From: an uncultured Lachnospiraceae bacterium | GTDB taxonomy: Bacteria; Bacillota; Clostridia; Lachnospirales; Lachnospiraceae | DNA: 35,944 nucleotides | Assembly: GCA_910577165.1 (NCBI GenBank) | Contig: CAJTLX010000035.1 | Span: 1-35,944, forward strand | Direction of reading: 5' to 3' | Part shown: piece by piece, positions 24,495-32,653 of the stretch | Layout of the letters: each line of letters starts with the position of its first letter | Position numbering within the stretch: the first letter of the stretch is position 1 | Position numbers and translations under genes: made by a program | The notes under the pieces: model-generated | The model's input: only the letters and a program-made list of their open reading frames with translations | What the model was told of the DNA's origin: nothing | Databases searched by the model: none

Positions 24495-26459
24495 CTACCT
24501 ATAATATCGCGCCTGCGCCTCCCACAGTCGAAAATATTCCCCCCTATCCTGCCCTAACAATTCCTCATGCTTTCCGAGCTGCACTAACTTTCCCTCAAAA
24601 AAGACTGCCACCCGGTCACAGCTTTTACATGAAGAAAGTCTGTGGCTTACCAAAAATGCGGTTTTCCCCTGCGACATCGCACCAAAATTTTTATAGATCT
24701 CTGCCTCCGCAAACGGGTCAAGTGCCGCTGTAGGCTCATCCAAAATCATAATATCCGCATCCCTGTAGATCGCGCGTGCAATCGCCAGCTTTTGCGCCTG
24801 CCCGCCGGAAAGATCGCAGCCATCCTCACAGAATTGATTAGACAAGGACTGCTTTACTCCCTGCGGCAGACTTTTGACCTTTTCCCAAAGCCCCGCCTTT
24901 TTTAATGCATCCTCCAGCCGTATCTTATCATATTCTAAAGCAGAAACATTCTCCGCAATGGAAAATGCAAACAGTGAAAAATCCTGAAACACTGCTGCTA
25001 GTCTATTTTTGTATTCATCCCACGGATAACTCCAGATATCCGCCCCGTCAAGCAAAATTCTCCCCTTTGTCGGATGGTACAGGCGGCAGAGCAATTTTAC
25101 AAAAGTCGTTTTTCCCGAACCGTTTTCTCCGACCAGTGCCAATTTTTCCCCCTTTTTCACCTCCAGACAAATATCAGAAAGTGCCCATTCTTTGCTGCCC
25201 GGATAGCGGAAACTAACATGTTCAAAGCGAACACCGGAAACTCTCCCATATGAACCAAGCTTTTCCATAGATACCAGAATCGTTTGTCGCTGCCAATCCC
25301 CGCCTTTTCCTCGCAGATCATAGTCTTTCATAAAAAGGCAATTATTCCCTGAATTTTCCTGTAAGTCCGCCCCCTCCATTGCCTCCGGCAAATCCATAAA
25401 ATGGAAAAAATTTAACAAATGTTCATTATTATTCCGCAGATCGGTAATAATCTGTGCAAGTTCGGAAAAAGCGGAAATCAGCATATTTTGGGCTGCATAT
25501 GCCGCGACCACCTCCCCCACACCAATCCACCCGGAAAGTGCCATCCATCCAACCAGCGCGTACACACAAACCCCGCAAAAATAAGTGCAAAACAGCCGCA
25601 CACCGTCATAGCGGTTCACTGCCCGGATCTCGCGCCGCTTCCCCTTAGCAAAGTGCTGATAACATTTCTCCTTGCTTTCCCGCAAAATAATCTTCTCCTG
25701 CGAAAAAATCCTCACATCCATCGCACTATCCTCATCTGGGAGATAATTCATTGTATAAAATTCCCCATACCGGTTATACTCCGCCCCCTTTTCAAACACT
25801 TCAAAACTTACGTCAAAATGTCTGCCCGCCATCTTACAGGAAATAAAAATACAGATTCCCACCATCAGGATCATTCCTAAAAACAGTGAGCCGCCTGCAC
25901 TGCCCTTTCCCCCCGGTGCAAAAAAAAGTGCCCGGAAAAATCTCATCCCAAGTAAAATCGCCGCTAACGCCCGACAGAGATTTGTAACCACAACTTCCAT
26001 ATCCCAATAAAGACTTGCCATCCCCGCGCCAGAAACACTAATACTTCCTGAAACCTGATCGCGCAACCGCTTTGTTTCTGGCATTTCCAACACCTCATAC
26101 AACAACCGGTGTGTCTTTTTTGTCAGGTGAATTTCATGCGCTGAAAACAGACAGCTATAGCCAACTGCCACCTTTGCATCCACCCCATATTTTAGGACAG
26201 AGAGCAAAAATATTCCTCCAACGGCAAACAGGCAGACCCAAAACAGCTTCTCCTCCCGCCGCTCCTGTGCCAGCTCATCCAAAATCCACGCGGACGCAAA
26301 AACAGAAATTAGCGGAATGCACGCACCTAGAATACTCTTTAATAACACGAATATCATCTGTCCCGGAAGAATTTTCCCAAACTCTTTTATTCCGCGCCGG
26401 ATTAGACAGATATCCTCCCAAAGAGTCCTGCCATTTTTCTTTTCCCCTTTTCTTCTCAT
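24495..26459 (-). CDS. ABC exporter half-transporter, second gene of pair 2
   Basis: A 654-residue half-transporter with membrane helices to about residue 350 and then an ATPase domain. Walker A is GENGSGKTT, the signature is LSGGQAQKLAIARAI, Walker B is IMILDEPTAALDP and the switch His is in VSHRLSS. Its ATG overlaps the stop of the upstream ABC gene (ATGA, 26459-26456), so the two are coupled and probably form one heterodimeric exporter. The insertion around residues 365-410 is longer than in the paralogue at 7770-9572. Substrate unknown. Confidence 0.9.
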   Translation of the reverse strand: MRRKGEKKNGRTLWEDICLIRRGIKEFGKILPGQMIFVLLKSILGACIPLISVFASAWILDELAQERREEKLFWVCLFAVGGIFLLSVLKYGVDAKVAVGYSCLFSAHEIHLTKKTHRLLYEVLEMPETKRLRDQVSGSISVSGAGMASLYWDMEVVVTNLCRALAAILLGMRFFRALFFAPGGKGSAGGSLFLGMILMVGICIFISCKMAGRHFDVSFEVFEKGAEYNRYGEFYTMNYLPDEDSAMDVRIFSQEKIILRESKEKCYQHFAKGKRREIRAVNRYDGVRLFCTYFCGVCVYALVGWMALSGWIGVGEVVAAYAAQNMLISAFSELAQIITDLRNNNEHLLNFFHFMDLPEAMEGADLQENSGNNCLFMKDYDLRGKGGDWQRQTILVSMEKLGSYGRVSGVRFEHVSFRYPGSKEWALSDICLEVKKGEKLALVGENGSGKTTFVKLLCRLYHPTKGRILLDGADIWSYPWDEYKNRLAAVFQDFSLFAFSIAENVSALEYDKIRLEDALKKAGLWEKVKSLPQGVKQSLSNQFCEDGCDLSGGQAQKLAIARAIYRDADIMILDEPTAALDPFAEAEIYKNFGAMSQGKTAFLVSHRLSSCKSCDRVAVFFEGKLVQLGKHEELLGQDRGEYFRLWEAQARYYR

Positions 26460-28390
26460 TCGCCCACACCATCCTTTTCTTCTTCCTCCCGGTAATATCT
26501 GCTCTGCACTTCAAACATTTTCGCATACTGCCCACCAAGGGCAATTAACTCCTTGTGCGTCCCGCTCTCCAAAATCCGCCCATCAGAAAACAATAAAATC
26601 TGGTCGCAAAACCTTGTCGAAGCAAGCCGGTGCGAAATAAAAATCGAGGTTTTCCCCCTTGTCATTTTCCGGTACTCCTGATAAATTTCATGCTCTGCCA
26701 CCGGGTCAAGTGCTGCGGTCGGCTCATCTAAAACCAGCACCGGAGCATCCTTATACAACGCCCTTGCAAGCAGAAGCCTTTGTGCCTGCCCTCCCGACAG
26801 ATCCGTTCCCTCATGAGTAATTTCCCTGACCAGACAGGTATCCGCGCCCTTTGGCAGAGATTTTATCTTTTCTTCAAGTCCTGCCTGTCGGATACACTCC
26901 CACATCGTATCAATATTTTCTTTTTGATTTTCATTATCAATCAAGGCATCTTCCTTTTCTTTACAATAATTTCTATTTTCCTGTTCCTTCGCCCTTTTAG
27001 GCTTTACATTCAACATAATATTTTCCGCAACGCTGACGGGAAGAAAGCCGGATTTCTGAAAAACTGCCGAAAACAGCCCAAAATAATCCTCCCTGCAAAA
27101 TAATCTGCTGTCCACGCCATTAACCAAAATCCTTCCCTCACTCGGTGTCAGCAATCCGCAAAGAAGCTTAACAAAAGTGGATTTTCCCGCACCGTTCACC
27201 CCCACGATGGCAATGCTCTCCCCCGGCAAAATTGTCAGGTTAAGATTTTTTATTACCGGAATTTCCCGCTTCTTTCCCTCCTGTTGCACAAAATAGGAAA
27301 ACGAAACATTTTCAAATACAAAGGAAATAGGTATACCAAAGTATTTTTCCCCCTGTATCATGGTTTTATCTCGTTGTGTTTGCATACTATATTGCATAAA
27401 TTCAAAAAAATCCTCCGCATATCGCGCAGTTTCCAAGAAATCTGAAACTGCCCGCGCAAGCTGCTGCAATCCGCCGCCGACCCCGGTGATCGCCGCAAAA
27501 TAAAACGTAAAATCGCCGAGCGTCATCCCGGAATGCAAAAACCGCCAGATCAGATAAAAATACGCTGTACCATCGCGCAGCAAAAGCAAAAGAGCGGCAA
27601 AAAGCATATTGTAAAATTCCAGCCTCTCCGCCTTCCCTTCCACTTCCCGCTTCTCCCGTATCGTTTTTTGTGCGATGCGGTGCAGCAATTTATCGAAGGC
27701 ATACAGTCGAATATCCTTGCCCTCCTTCTCTCCCCGCATCCCCCAGGCGAGATAATTCAATCGCCGGTTCGTTGCCGCACGCATTTCTTTTAACGATTGT
27801 TTTTTCTTCTGTATGTAGCCGGAAAACCATAGCTGCACCACAAACAAAAACAATAAAACCAAAAGAATCCCCGAATGCAACCTCCCCACAATCCCAAGGC
27901 AGACCAAGAATCTCGCAAAGGCCTCCAAAATCGCACTAAGTCCTGGAAGTAATTTCACTACACCCCAGTTTGGACTGCTGATCGCATTCCTCGCTTTCTC
28001 CGCCAGAATCTTCCCCCTAGGTGACACAAAAGCTTCGTAATCCATGCGCAGCATTCCCCTCTCCCAGTGTTCGGTCAGATCTGTATATAGAAAATCCTGC
28101 GAGATAAGCTCTAGTTCATTGCGCAAAAGCATTACAGCAAGAGATGCGGCAGCAAACAGCATACCTGCGCATCCCACCGACCAAAAAAGTTTTTCTGCCG
28201 TCATTCCCTGTTCCACCACATCCAGCACAATCTTTGGTAAAACCATGGCAAGCAAACTTGCTGCGGCAACACTGACGCACACAAAAAATGGCAGTATAAT
28301 ATAAAAATGGTACGAATTGTAAAATTCGCGCAATAGATATTTTGCGGAGATCAACATCATATCCGCGTGTCTTTCTTTTTTCCTCTTCAT
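26456..28390 (-). CDS. ABC exporter half-transporter, first gene of pair 2
   Basis: A 644-residue half-transporter from the ATG at 28390, which follows TAGGAG at 7 bases; the frame is open 31 codons upstream but that part covers a terminator hairpin. Walker A is GVNGAGKST, the signature is LSGGQAQRLLLARAL, Walker B is VLVLDEPTAALDP and the switch His is in ISHRLAS. A lysine/glutamate-rich insertion of about 25 residues (near 505-535) sits between the Q-loop region and the signature, absent from the paralogue at 9582-11495. Expression is probably controlled by the structured leader at 28423-28661. Confidence 0.9.
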   Translation of the reverse strand: MKRKKERHADMMLISAKYLLREFYNSYHFYIILPFFVCVSVAAASLLAMVLPKIVLDVVEQGMTAEKLFWSVGCAGMLFAAASLAVMLLRNELELISQDFLYTDLTEHWERGMLRMDYEAFVSPRGKILAEKARNAISSPNWGVVKLLPGLSAILEAFARFLVCLGIVGRLHSGILLVLLFLFVVQLWFSGYIQKKKQSLKEMRAATNRRLNYLAWGMRGEKEGKDIRLYAFDKLLHRIAQKTIREKREVEGKAERLEFYNMLFAALLLLLRDGTAYFYLIWRFLHSGMTLGDFTFYFAAITGVGGGLQQLARAVSDFLETARYAEDFFEFMQYSMQTQRDKTMIQGEKYFGIPISFVFENVSFSYFVQQEGKKREIPVIKNLNLTILPGESIAIVGVNGAGKSTFVKLLCGLLTPSEGRILVNGVDSRLFCREDYFGLFSAVFQKSGFLPVSVAENIMLNVKPKRAKEQENRNYCKEKEDALIDNENQKENIDTMWECIRQAGLEEKIKSLPKGADTCLVREITHEGTDLSGGQAQRLLLARALYKDAPVLVLDEPTAALDPVAEHEIYQEYRKMTRGKTSIFISHRLASTRFCDQILLFSDGRILESGTHKELIALGGQYAKMFEVQSRYYREEEEKDGVGE

Positions 28391-28407
28391 TTTGATACTC
28401 CTATATT

Positions 28408-28422
28408 CGCGCCCCTGCGCAT
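28408..28422 (-). repeat. Post-terminator repeat, partial copy 3
   Basis: On the minus strand ATGCGCAGGGGCGCG starts directly after the TTTTTTT of the leader terminator and matches the first 15 bases of the copy at 32572-32600 in 13 positions. It is too short to be sure of common origin. Confidence 0.35.
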
Positions 28423-28450
28423 AAAAAAAGCTGCGGCAAAATTCCGCAGC
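28423..28450 (-). terminator. Intrinsic terminator in the leader of ABC pair 2
   Basis: On the minus strand GCTGCGG, loop AATTTTG, CCGCAGC and seven T. It lies about 30 bases before the ABC gene start and over 220 bases after the preceding gene, so it looks like an attenuator rather than that gene's end. Confidence 0.8.
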
Positions 28451-28529
28451 AAAAAGCATACTCAAAAAACAGTCAAAAAGCATAAAACTTTCTGTCTGTT
28501 TTTAGTACTATATGTTTTTTCTGCTGCAA

Positions 28530-28602
28530 AAAATGCAAAACCCGGACACAACAAACAGCGGAGCAGTTTTAGAACTCTCCGCGCCCATTCTTTTTGTTGT
28601 CC
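28530..28602 (-). ncRNA. Rod-like structured leader RNA (candidate cis-regulator)
   Basis: On the minus strand GGACAACAAA (28602-28593) pairs with TTTGTTGTGTCC (28555-28544; one bulge), and inside it CGGAG (28581-28577) pairs with CTCCG (28563-28559), capped by GTT-CTAA-AAC. Below the main stem AATGC can pair with GCATT and a GC-rich stretch with GCAGCAG. It resembles no riboswitch class I know. A small trans-acting RNA is an alternative reading. Confidence 0.5.
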
Positions 28603-28634
28603 TAGCGCATTCTTCCGCAAGCAAAAACTAACAT
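28602..28634 (-). CDS. Candidate 10-residue leader peptide
   Basis: ATG at 28634-28632 opens a frame reading MLVFACGRMR and TAG at 28604-28602. AGAAGGAG (28649-28642) lies 7 bases upstream, one of the better ribosome sites in the window. The stop overlaps the first base of the main stem of the leader RNA. Ribosome stalling on such peptides controls several antibiotic-resistance ABC and methyltransferase genes. The competing reading is that TTGACA and TGTTAT (28633-28661) are a promoter, in which case the ATG would not be transcribed from it. Confidence 0.4.
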   Translation of the reverse strand: MLVFACGRMR

Positions 28635-28661
28635 AACAGCACTCCTTCTATTTTTTGTCAA
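28633..28661 (-). promoter_or_regulatory. Possible promoter before ABC pair 2
   Basis: On the minus strand a perfect TTGACA (28661-28656) and TGTTAT (28638-28633) are 17 bases apart. It overlaps the candidate leader-peptide start, so only one of the two can be right as drawn, unless transcription also enters from upstream. Confidence 0.45.
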
Positions 28662-28675
28662 TTATTTTCTCCATC

Positions 28676-29278
28676 CTAGCCTTCAAAATCACTTGTTATC
28701 ACAAGAGAAGTATACGAATAACCATCTATATCCGCTGTCATTTTCTTAAATAGATCCATTGCCCTTTCACAATCCTTTTTATTCATTATAGTAAAATGAT
28801 AATCTTCACTGCCTCCATCAAAATTAACAATATATAGATCTTCTAATTGTACAGAAAGTTCTGCCAGCCATTCTATGATACAGTCATCATCCGAAAATTT
28901 TTCTTCATCAATAGTAAAATCAAGTTTTCTCGCTGTTTTAATATTTTCAATAAACAAAAAGAAATCCTCTAAATCCGGTGCGCCAGCATCAGAAGAAATA
29001 AAATAGTATTGTGATTTTACAAGCTGTTTTTCCTCATCAGCAATATTTCCAAATGGATCTTCCGAATCGATATCCTGCCCGGAAAGTACATATAAAACAG
29101 CAGGAATACCACTGTACTCATCAGCGGCATTTTCCCAACATTCTTTACAGCGATGAAAAACCTCTTCCCTATGCCCGCAAAGGATAAGGGCGCAAAAATC
29201 TTTTAATGCCTCAATTTGATTTGAATTAAGTGGTTGCCGGAACGTTTCATTTCCACGGTTTAAATCGTTTCCCATCAT
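28676..29278 (-). CDS. Uncharacterised acidic protein
   Basis: A 200-residue soluble, strongly acidic protein with no signal peptide or membrane segment. The sequence includes a Cys-containing stretch (ALILCGHREEVFHRCKECW) and a C-terminal alpha/beta part (YIVNFDGGSEDYHFTIMNKK). It faintly recalls small immunity-like or DUF6630-like proteins, but I cannot assign it. GGAGGG lies 6 bases before the ATG at 29278; the frame is open 20 codons further up without a ribosome site. Codon use is AT-rich like the next gene, which suggests both arrived together. No clear terminator follows before the ABC leader. Confidence 0.7.
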   Translation of the reverse strand: MMGNDLNRGNETFRQPLNSNQIEALKDFCALILCGHREEVFHRCKECWENAADEYSGIPAVLYVLSGQDIDSEDPFGNIADEEKQLVKSQYYFISSDAGAPDLEDFFLFIENIKTARKLDFTIDEEKFSDDDCIIEWLAELSVQLEDLYIVNFDGGSEDYHFTIMNKKDCERAMDLFKKMTADIDGYSYTSLVITSDFEG

Positions 29279-29350
29279 AATCTCCCTCCATTTGCCTGAA
29301 ATTTGTTCAATTTCCTTATCAAATATAATGCAAAACAAATTTTATATAAA

Positions 29351-30586
29351 TCAACTTCTCACTAGTGCATCGATCAATTTCTGAATCCTGTTTTCAAGAG
29401 TACTTTCCCCCCAGCCAAGAGTCCATTCATCATTTGATCCGCTGTCAGATACAACATATATCGCTGTTGCCTTACGAGAACGGAAATTTGCTACTGTAAA
29501 TAATCCCGCCCCTTCCATCTCAACGCATTTAGCACCCATATCACCTAAATAATATCGTCCTCTCCATTCAGGCTGAACATATCCCCCATCCGTTGTCCAA
29601 TGATAACCACGAATACAGGATATCCCCTTTTTCTCCAACTCTATACAAAAAGAATCTGTCAAATCCTTTGTTGATTCGATTAGTTCACCTTTAAATCCAT
29701 ATAATTTAGTAATAGAGGTATCGTTATAAGCCCCATCAGTAAGAATATAATCTCCAATCTTATTTCCACCGGCAAATCCTACATGAATCAATTCCTTAAC
29801 TCCTGCTGCATATAAATCCTCTGCCTGAGTTGCAAGCCCTGGTGAACACATCTCACCTTTTGCAAAACCTAAATTGCTGTTATGGTTCATTATATATATG
29901 CCTCCACCGACATCAAATGTAAGTGTACCAACATTCTTTGCAAGCATCGTATCAAACAGACTATCAGCCAACAAATAAACTCTGTTTGGAACCTTTATCT
30001 GATATTCATCAAAATCAAGCCCCTGCAATTCAATCTCTTTTCGAACGAGAACAGATGGGGCATTATATAAAGCCGGATCTATATTAAATTCTCTTTTCCG
30101 CATAATTGAATATGACAATAATTTATCATTTGCCACCGGATGCTCTGCCTGTCTTAAAAACTCGTATCCCCGTTTGCGATAAAATTCAGCGGCTGGCAAC
30201 GATGCATCTATATTTACATACGAATAATTCTTTATTATTTCCTCTTCCAAATAATCCATAAGCTTGGTTCCCATTCCCCCATGCTGATTATTCGGAGTTA
30301 TATATACCCTTGAAATAGCATTTTGATTAATTGTACCTGTTCCAAAAATGGTAGCTCCACAACCAATCACATAGGTATTGCCTTTCAAAATGTCATTATG
30401 AATATTATCGCGATTATGTAATTCCAAAAAGAAATTCACTACTTCATTCGAATAATATTTTGAATATATTTCTTTTATTGTTTTACTTACAATTTCATTA
30501 ATCTCGTCAGTCTGATCTAACCGAGCTTTCTTAATTGTTAATTTATCCACTATTCTTTTCCATTCTCCAGCTAAGAAAATTACCAT
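29351..30586 (-). CDS. GNAT acetyltransferase fused to a nucleoside-phosphorylase-like domain
   Basis: A 411-residue two-domain protein. Residues 15-165 form a GNAT fold with the acetyl-CoA loop in NNQHGGMGTKLMDYLEEE. Residues 175-411 resemble the PNP/UDP phosphorylase family: DVGGGIYIM, HVGFAGGNKIGDY, and the nucleoside-binding CVEMEGAGLFTVANF followed by VVSDSG. It might acetylate and phosphorolyse parts of one nucleoside-type substrate, which is unknown. A GTG at 30550, matching the usual GNAT start (VDKLTIKKA), may be the true start. The ATG at 30586 has no ribosome site, and the GGAG upstream of the GTG is 14 bases away. A strong promoter lies at 30611-30639. AT-rich compared with neighbours. 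Confidence 0.82.
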   Translation of the reverse strand: MVIFLAGEWKRIVDKLTIKKARLDQTDEINEIVSKTIKEIYSKYYSNEVVNFFLELHNRDNIHNDILKGNTYVIGCGATIFGTGTINQNAISRVYITPNNQHGGMGTKLMDYLEEEIIKNYSYVNIDASLPAAEFYRKRGYEFLRQAEHPVANDKLLSYSIMRKREFNIDPALYNAPSVLVRKEIELQGLDFDEYQIKVPNRVYLLADSLFDTMLAKNVGTLTFDVGGGIYIMNHNSNLGFAKGEMCSPGLATQAEDLYAAGVKELIHVGFAGGNKIGDYILTDGAYNDTSITKLYGFKGELIESTKDLTDSFCIELEKKGISCIRGYHWTTDGGYVQPEWRGRYYLGDMGAKCVEMEGAGLFTVANFRSRKATAIYVVSDSGSNDEWTLGWGESTLENRIQKLIDALVRS

Positions 30587-30610
30587 TTGTCTAACTATTC
30601 AACACTGTTA

Positions 30611-30639
30611 TTTTACCACAACCGCACACACCAGTCAAT
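30611..30639 (-). promoter_or_regulatory. Promoter of the GNAT-phosphorylase gene
   Basis: On the minus strand TTGACT (30639-30634) and TAAAAT (30616-30611) are 17 bases apart, with one mismatch to consensus in each box. Transcription would begin near 30604. Confidence 0.65.
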
Positions 30640-30702
30640 TAAAATTTAATATTTCATTTCATATAAAAAGCCAATATTGACAGTAGTTCGAAGCAATGAT
30701 AA

Positions 30703-31103
30703 AATAACAATAGGGATTTAGTTTCACGATATGCCGTTACTTCAAACAGGGAAAGTGGCTATGGCGGATATGATGTCATGTTGAAACCAAAAAGAAGGAT
30801 CTGCCTACCATTATCTTAGAGTTTAAGGTACACGATCCGGAGGATAAAAAAGACTTAGAGGAAATCGTTGCTTTTGTTTTAAAATAGATGGGGGAAGAGA
30901 ATTATAATGCCTCTCTAATTAATGAGGGATTTTTAAAAGAAACAATCCGGGCATACAGTTTTACTTTTAAAGAAAAGAAAGTGTGGATTGATGATGGGGA
31001 TTTGCAGAAGGTTAATTCTATACTTAAAACGGCAAAAAAAGAAGGTTACAGGAAAAATTACTGCAAAAAAGAAAGATGCGGTAAAGAAATAAATTTATCC
31101 TGA
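30703..31103 (+). pseudogene. C-terminal remnant of an AAA-ATPase/PD-(D/E)XK family protein
   Basis: The plus strand reads RYAVTSNRESGYGGYDVMLK, then after a frameshift near 30790 KKDLPTIILEFKVHDPEDKK, then an in-frame TAG at 30885 (where relatives have Gln), then ENYNASLINEGFLKETIRAY and the final strand FTFKEKKVWID. These are the nuclease-fold motifs (D in GYDV, ExK in LEFK) of the DUF1703/PDDEXK_9 family common in Bacteroidetes and Clostridia. The N-terminal ATPase domain is absent. One frameshift and one nonsense codon show the fragment is dead. Confidence 0.75.
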
Positions 31104-31135
31104 GGGAAGTCGAAGCTTCCCTCTTTCTTATTTCT
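31102..31135 (+). terminator. Terminator between the pseudogene and the DUF402 gene
   Basis: GAGGGAAG (31102-31109) and CTTCCCTC (31116-31123) form a perfect 8-bp stem, followed on the plus strand by TTTCTTATTTCTT. It begins at the stop of the pseudogene and abuts the end of the convergent DUF402 gene. Confidence 0.65.
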
Positions 31136-31694
31136 TAAACTTCTCCAATCCATTTGCAATCTGCTCTTCCACATCATCCAAAATCTTGCGGCACCACTGC
31201 TCTGTAGCACCGATATCTGAACATAGATCCGCTATGATCGCATCACCTTCCCGGAGTGCTGCCTCATACTGTGCCTTCGACAGTTCCCCCGCCTGATACG
31301 CCGCGTCCAATTCGTCACGGTCGTCAAATTTTACATCTCCCTGGGGCGAAAAGATCACATCCAGATATTTATCCGTAAATACCGCCACACCGTCCGGATC
31401 ATAATCCATACATTCTATTACATCAACATACCATACAGAAATTTTTTTATCTGGAAGAAATTTTGCGGTTATCACCCGGCTTTTCTCATCTGGGATCAAT
31501 TGCAGCCAAACCATGCCTTTTCCCGCAACTGCCACTTTTCCTGCCTTCGGCAGTTCCCAATAAAAATACTCGCCATCCACCAACTGGATCAAACTGACCA
31601 GCCCGGTAAACAATTCATTTTCCATCCGTAGCTGGTAGTAAGGAAACCCCTGAAAAAACCATTTTTTATCACGATCCAAACGTTTTCTTGTCAT
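31128..31694 (-). CDS. DUF402 domain protein
   Basis: A 188-residue cytoplasmic protein. The central beta-barrel (about 70-130) shows the DUF402 pattern with an acidic signature, WYVDVIECMDYDPDGVAVFT then DKYLDVIFSPQGDVKFDDRD, followed by a helical tail (LSKAQYEAALREGDAI). Family members (FAU-1/YgaC-like) bind metal and have been linked to nucleoside di/triphosphatase or RNA-related activity; the role here is not known. AGGAGG precedes the ATG. It lies 17 bases after the EFR1 gene and is likely in the same operon. Confidence 0.8.
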   Translation of the reverse strand: MTRKRLDRDKKWFFQGFPYYQLRMENELFTGLVSLIQLVDGEYFYWELPKAGKVAVAGKGMVWLQLIPDEKSRVITAKFLPDKKISVWYVDVIECMDYDPDGVAVFTDKYLDVIFSPQGDVKFDDRDELDAAYQAGELSKAQYEAALREGDAIIADLCSDIGATEQWCRKILDDVEEQIANGLEKFKK

Positions 31695-31711
31695 GTTTTC
31701 CTCCTTTTTTA

Positions 31712-32473
31712 TTATAAATACTCTTCTATATCATTTTGTGCTATCACCTGTTTTCCCAACAGAGTAATTGCCTGCTTCGGACATTTGTTAATACAGCGAT
31801 AACACATGGTACAGCGATTTTGTGCGTGGGAAATTCCATTCTTTACGGTGAGATTTTTCATTGGACATAAAGTTTCGCACAAACCGCAGCCAATACATTT
31901 TGCAGGATCAATCTTTAACTTATCTGTGTATTTTTTTGTTTTATAAGAAAAATATAGCCTCTGTCCAAAAAATCCTGCCAGATGATACCAAGTTCCCAAT
32001 CCTTCCTGCGGCGGCTTTCCATTTTTTAAATTACAGGCAGCTCGGTGAATCTTTTGTTCTGTTTTTACTATCAACTCTTTATTCTTTTTACCACTGCGCT
32101 TTAACGCTTTTACATCCGCAATAGAATCCGGCATTTTCAGATGAAGTCCTCCAATGATCTCCGCACCGTACCGCTTTAATAAACGCGCCAGTATCCCTGC
32201 CCCGTCCCCGCTAAAAAGCCCCATTGTCACGATAATAAAAATTTTCTTCCCCCTCCAAAGTTTTTGATTGGCAATAATATAATCTCTTAGAATTTTAGGA
32301 ATATTGCTATATTGTACCGGATAACCAATCACAATTTTCTGACTTTTTTTGATTTGTTCTAAAGTTCCATTTTCTTCAATGGAAAAAGAATTTTTTCCAC
32401 AGCCGCATTCCTCTAAGAATTTATTAACACAAAATTTTGTATTTCCTGTCCCGCTAAACCATACTCCAATCAT
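31712..32473 (-). CDS. EFR1-type flavodoxin/ferredoxin fusion
   Basis: A 253-residue electron carrier. Residues 1 to about 150 form a flavodoxin-like domain with the phosphate loop WFSGTGNTKFCVNKFL. Residues about 190-240 carry two 4Fe-4S motifs, CIGCGLCETLCP and CTMCYRCINKCP. Such EFR1 proteins are frequent in anaerobic Clostridia; the redox partner is unknown. No signal peptide. It is the first gene of a likely two-gene unit with DUF402. The upstream 180 bases to purH contain the terminator and a repeat but no clear -35/-10 pair that I would defend. Confidence 0.9.
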   Translation of the reverse strand: MIGVWFSGTGNTKFCVNKFLEECGCGKNSFSIEENGTLEQIKKSQKIVIGYPVQYSNIPKILRDYIIANQKLWRGKKIFIIVTMGLFSGDGAGILARLLKRYGAEIIGGLHLKMPDSIADVKALKRSGKKNKELIVKTEQKIHRAACNLKNGKPPQEGLGTWYHLAGFFGQRLYFSYKTKKYTDKLKIDPAKCIGCGLCETLCPMKNLTVKNGISHAQNRCTMCYRCINKCPKQAITLLGKQVIAQNDIEEYL

Positions 32474-32550
32474 CTTTTTCCTCTCTTAATCTCTCATACT
32501 CCCCTGTTGATATTGTACAGTTTTATCACTGCTTTTGCAACAAAATTTTT

Positions 32551-32600
32551 ATATTTTCTCTGCGCGTTTGCGCACAATTCCTCTGCGCGTCCGTGCGCAT
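32551..32600 (-). repeat. Post-terminator repeat, copy 2, with a partial tandem copy
   Basis: On the minus strand ATGCGCACGGACGCGCAGAG starts directly after the TTTTTT of the purH terminator and continues GAATTGTGC (to 32572). A second, shorter unit TGCGCAAACGCGCAGAG follows. The first 29 bases match the copy at 16100-16128 in 24 positions. Confidence 0.6.
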
Positions 32601-32635
32601 AAAAAAGGTCGAGTAAAAAACTTTACTCGACCTTT
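32601..32635 (-). terminator. Intrinsic terminator of the purO-purH unit
   Basis: AAAGGTCGAGTAAA (32604-32617) and TTTACTCGACCTTT (32622-32635) are exact complements around AAAC. On the minus strand six T follow. It lies about 20 bases after the purH stop. Confidence 0.9.
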
Positions 32636-32653
32636 CCGTTTAATTTTTTACTT

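Noticed and set aside
28484..28660. 6S RNA or SRP RNA in the ABC leader
   Set aside because: The rod shape is suggestive, but the SRP GGAAG/AGCAG asymmetric loop and the 6S central bubble are not recognisable, and a terminator 80 bases on points to a leader.
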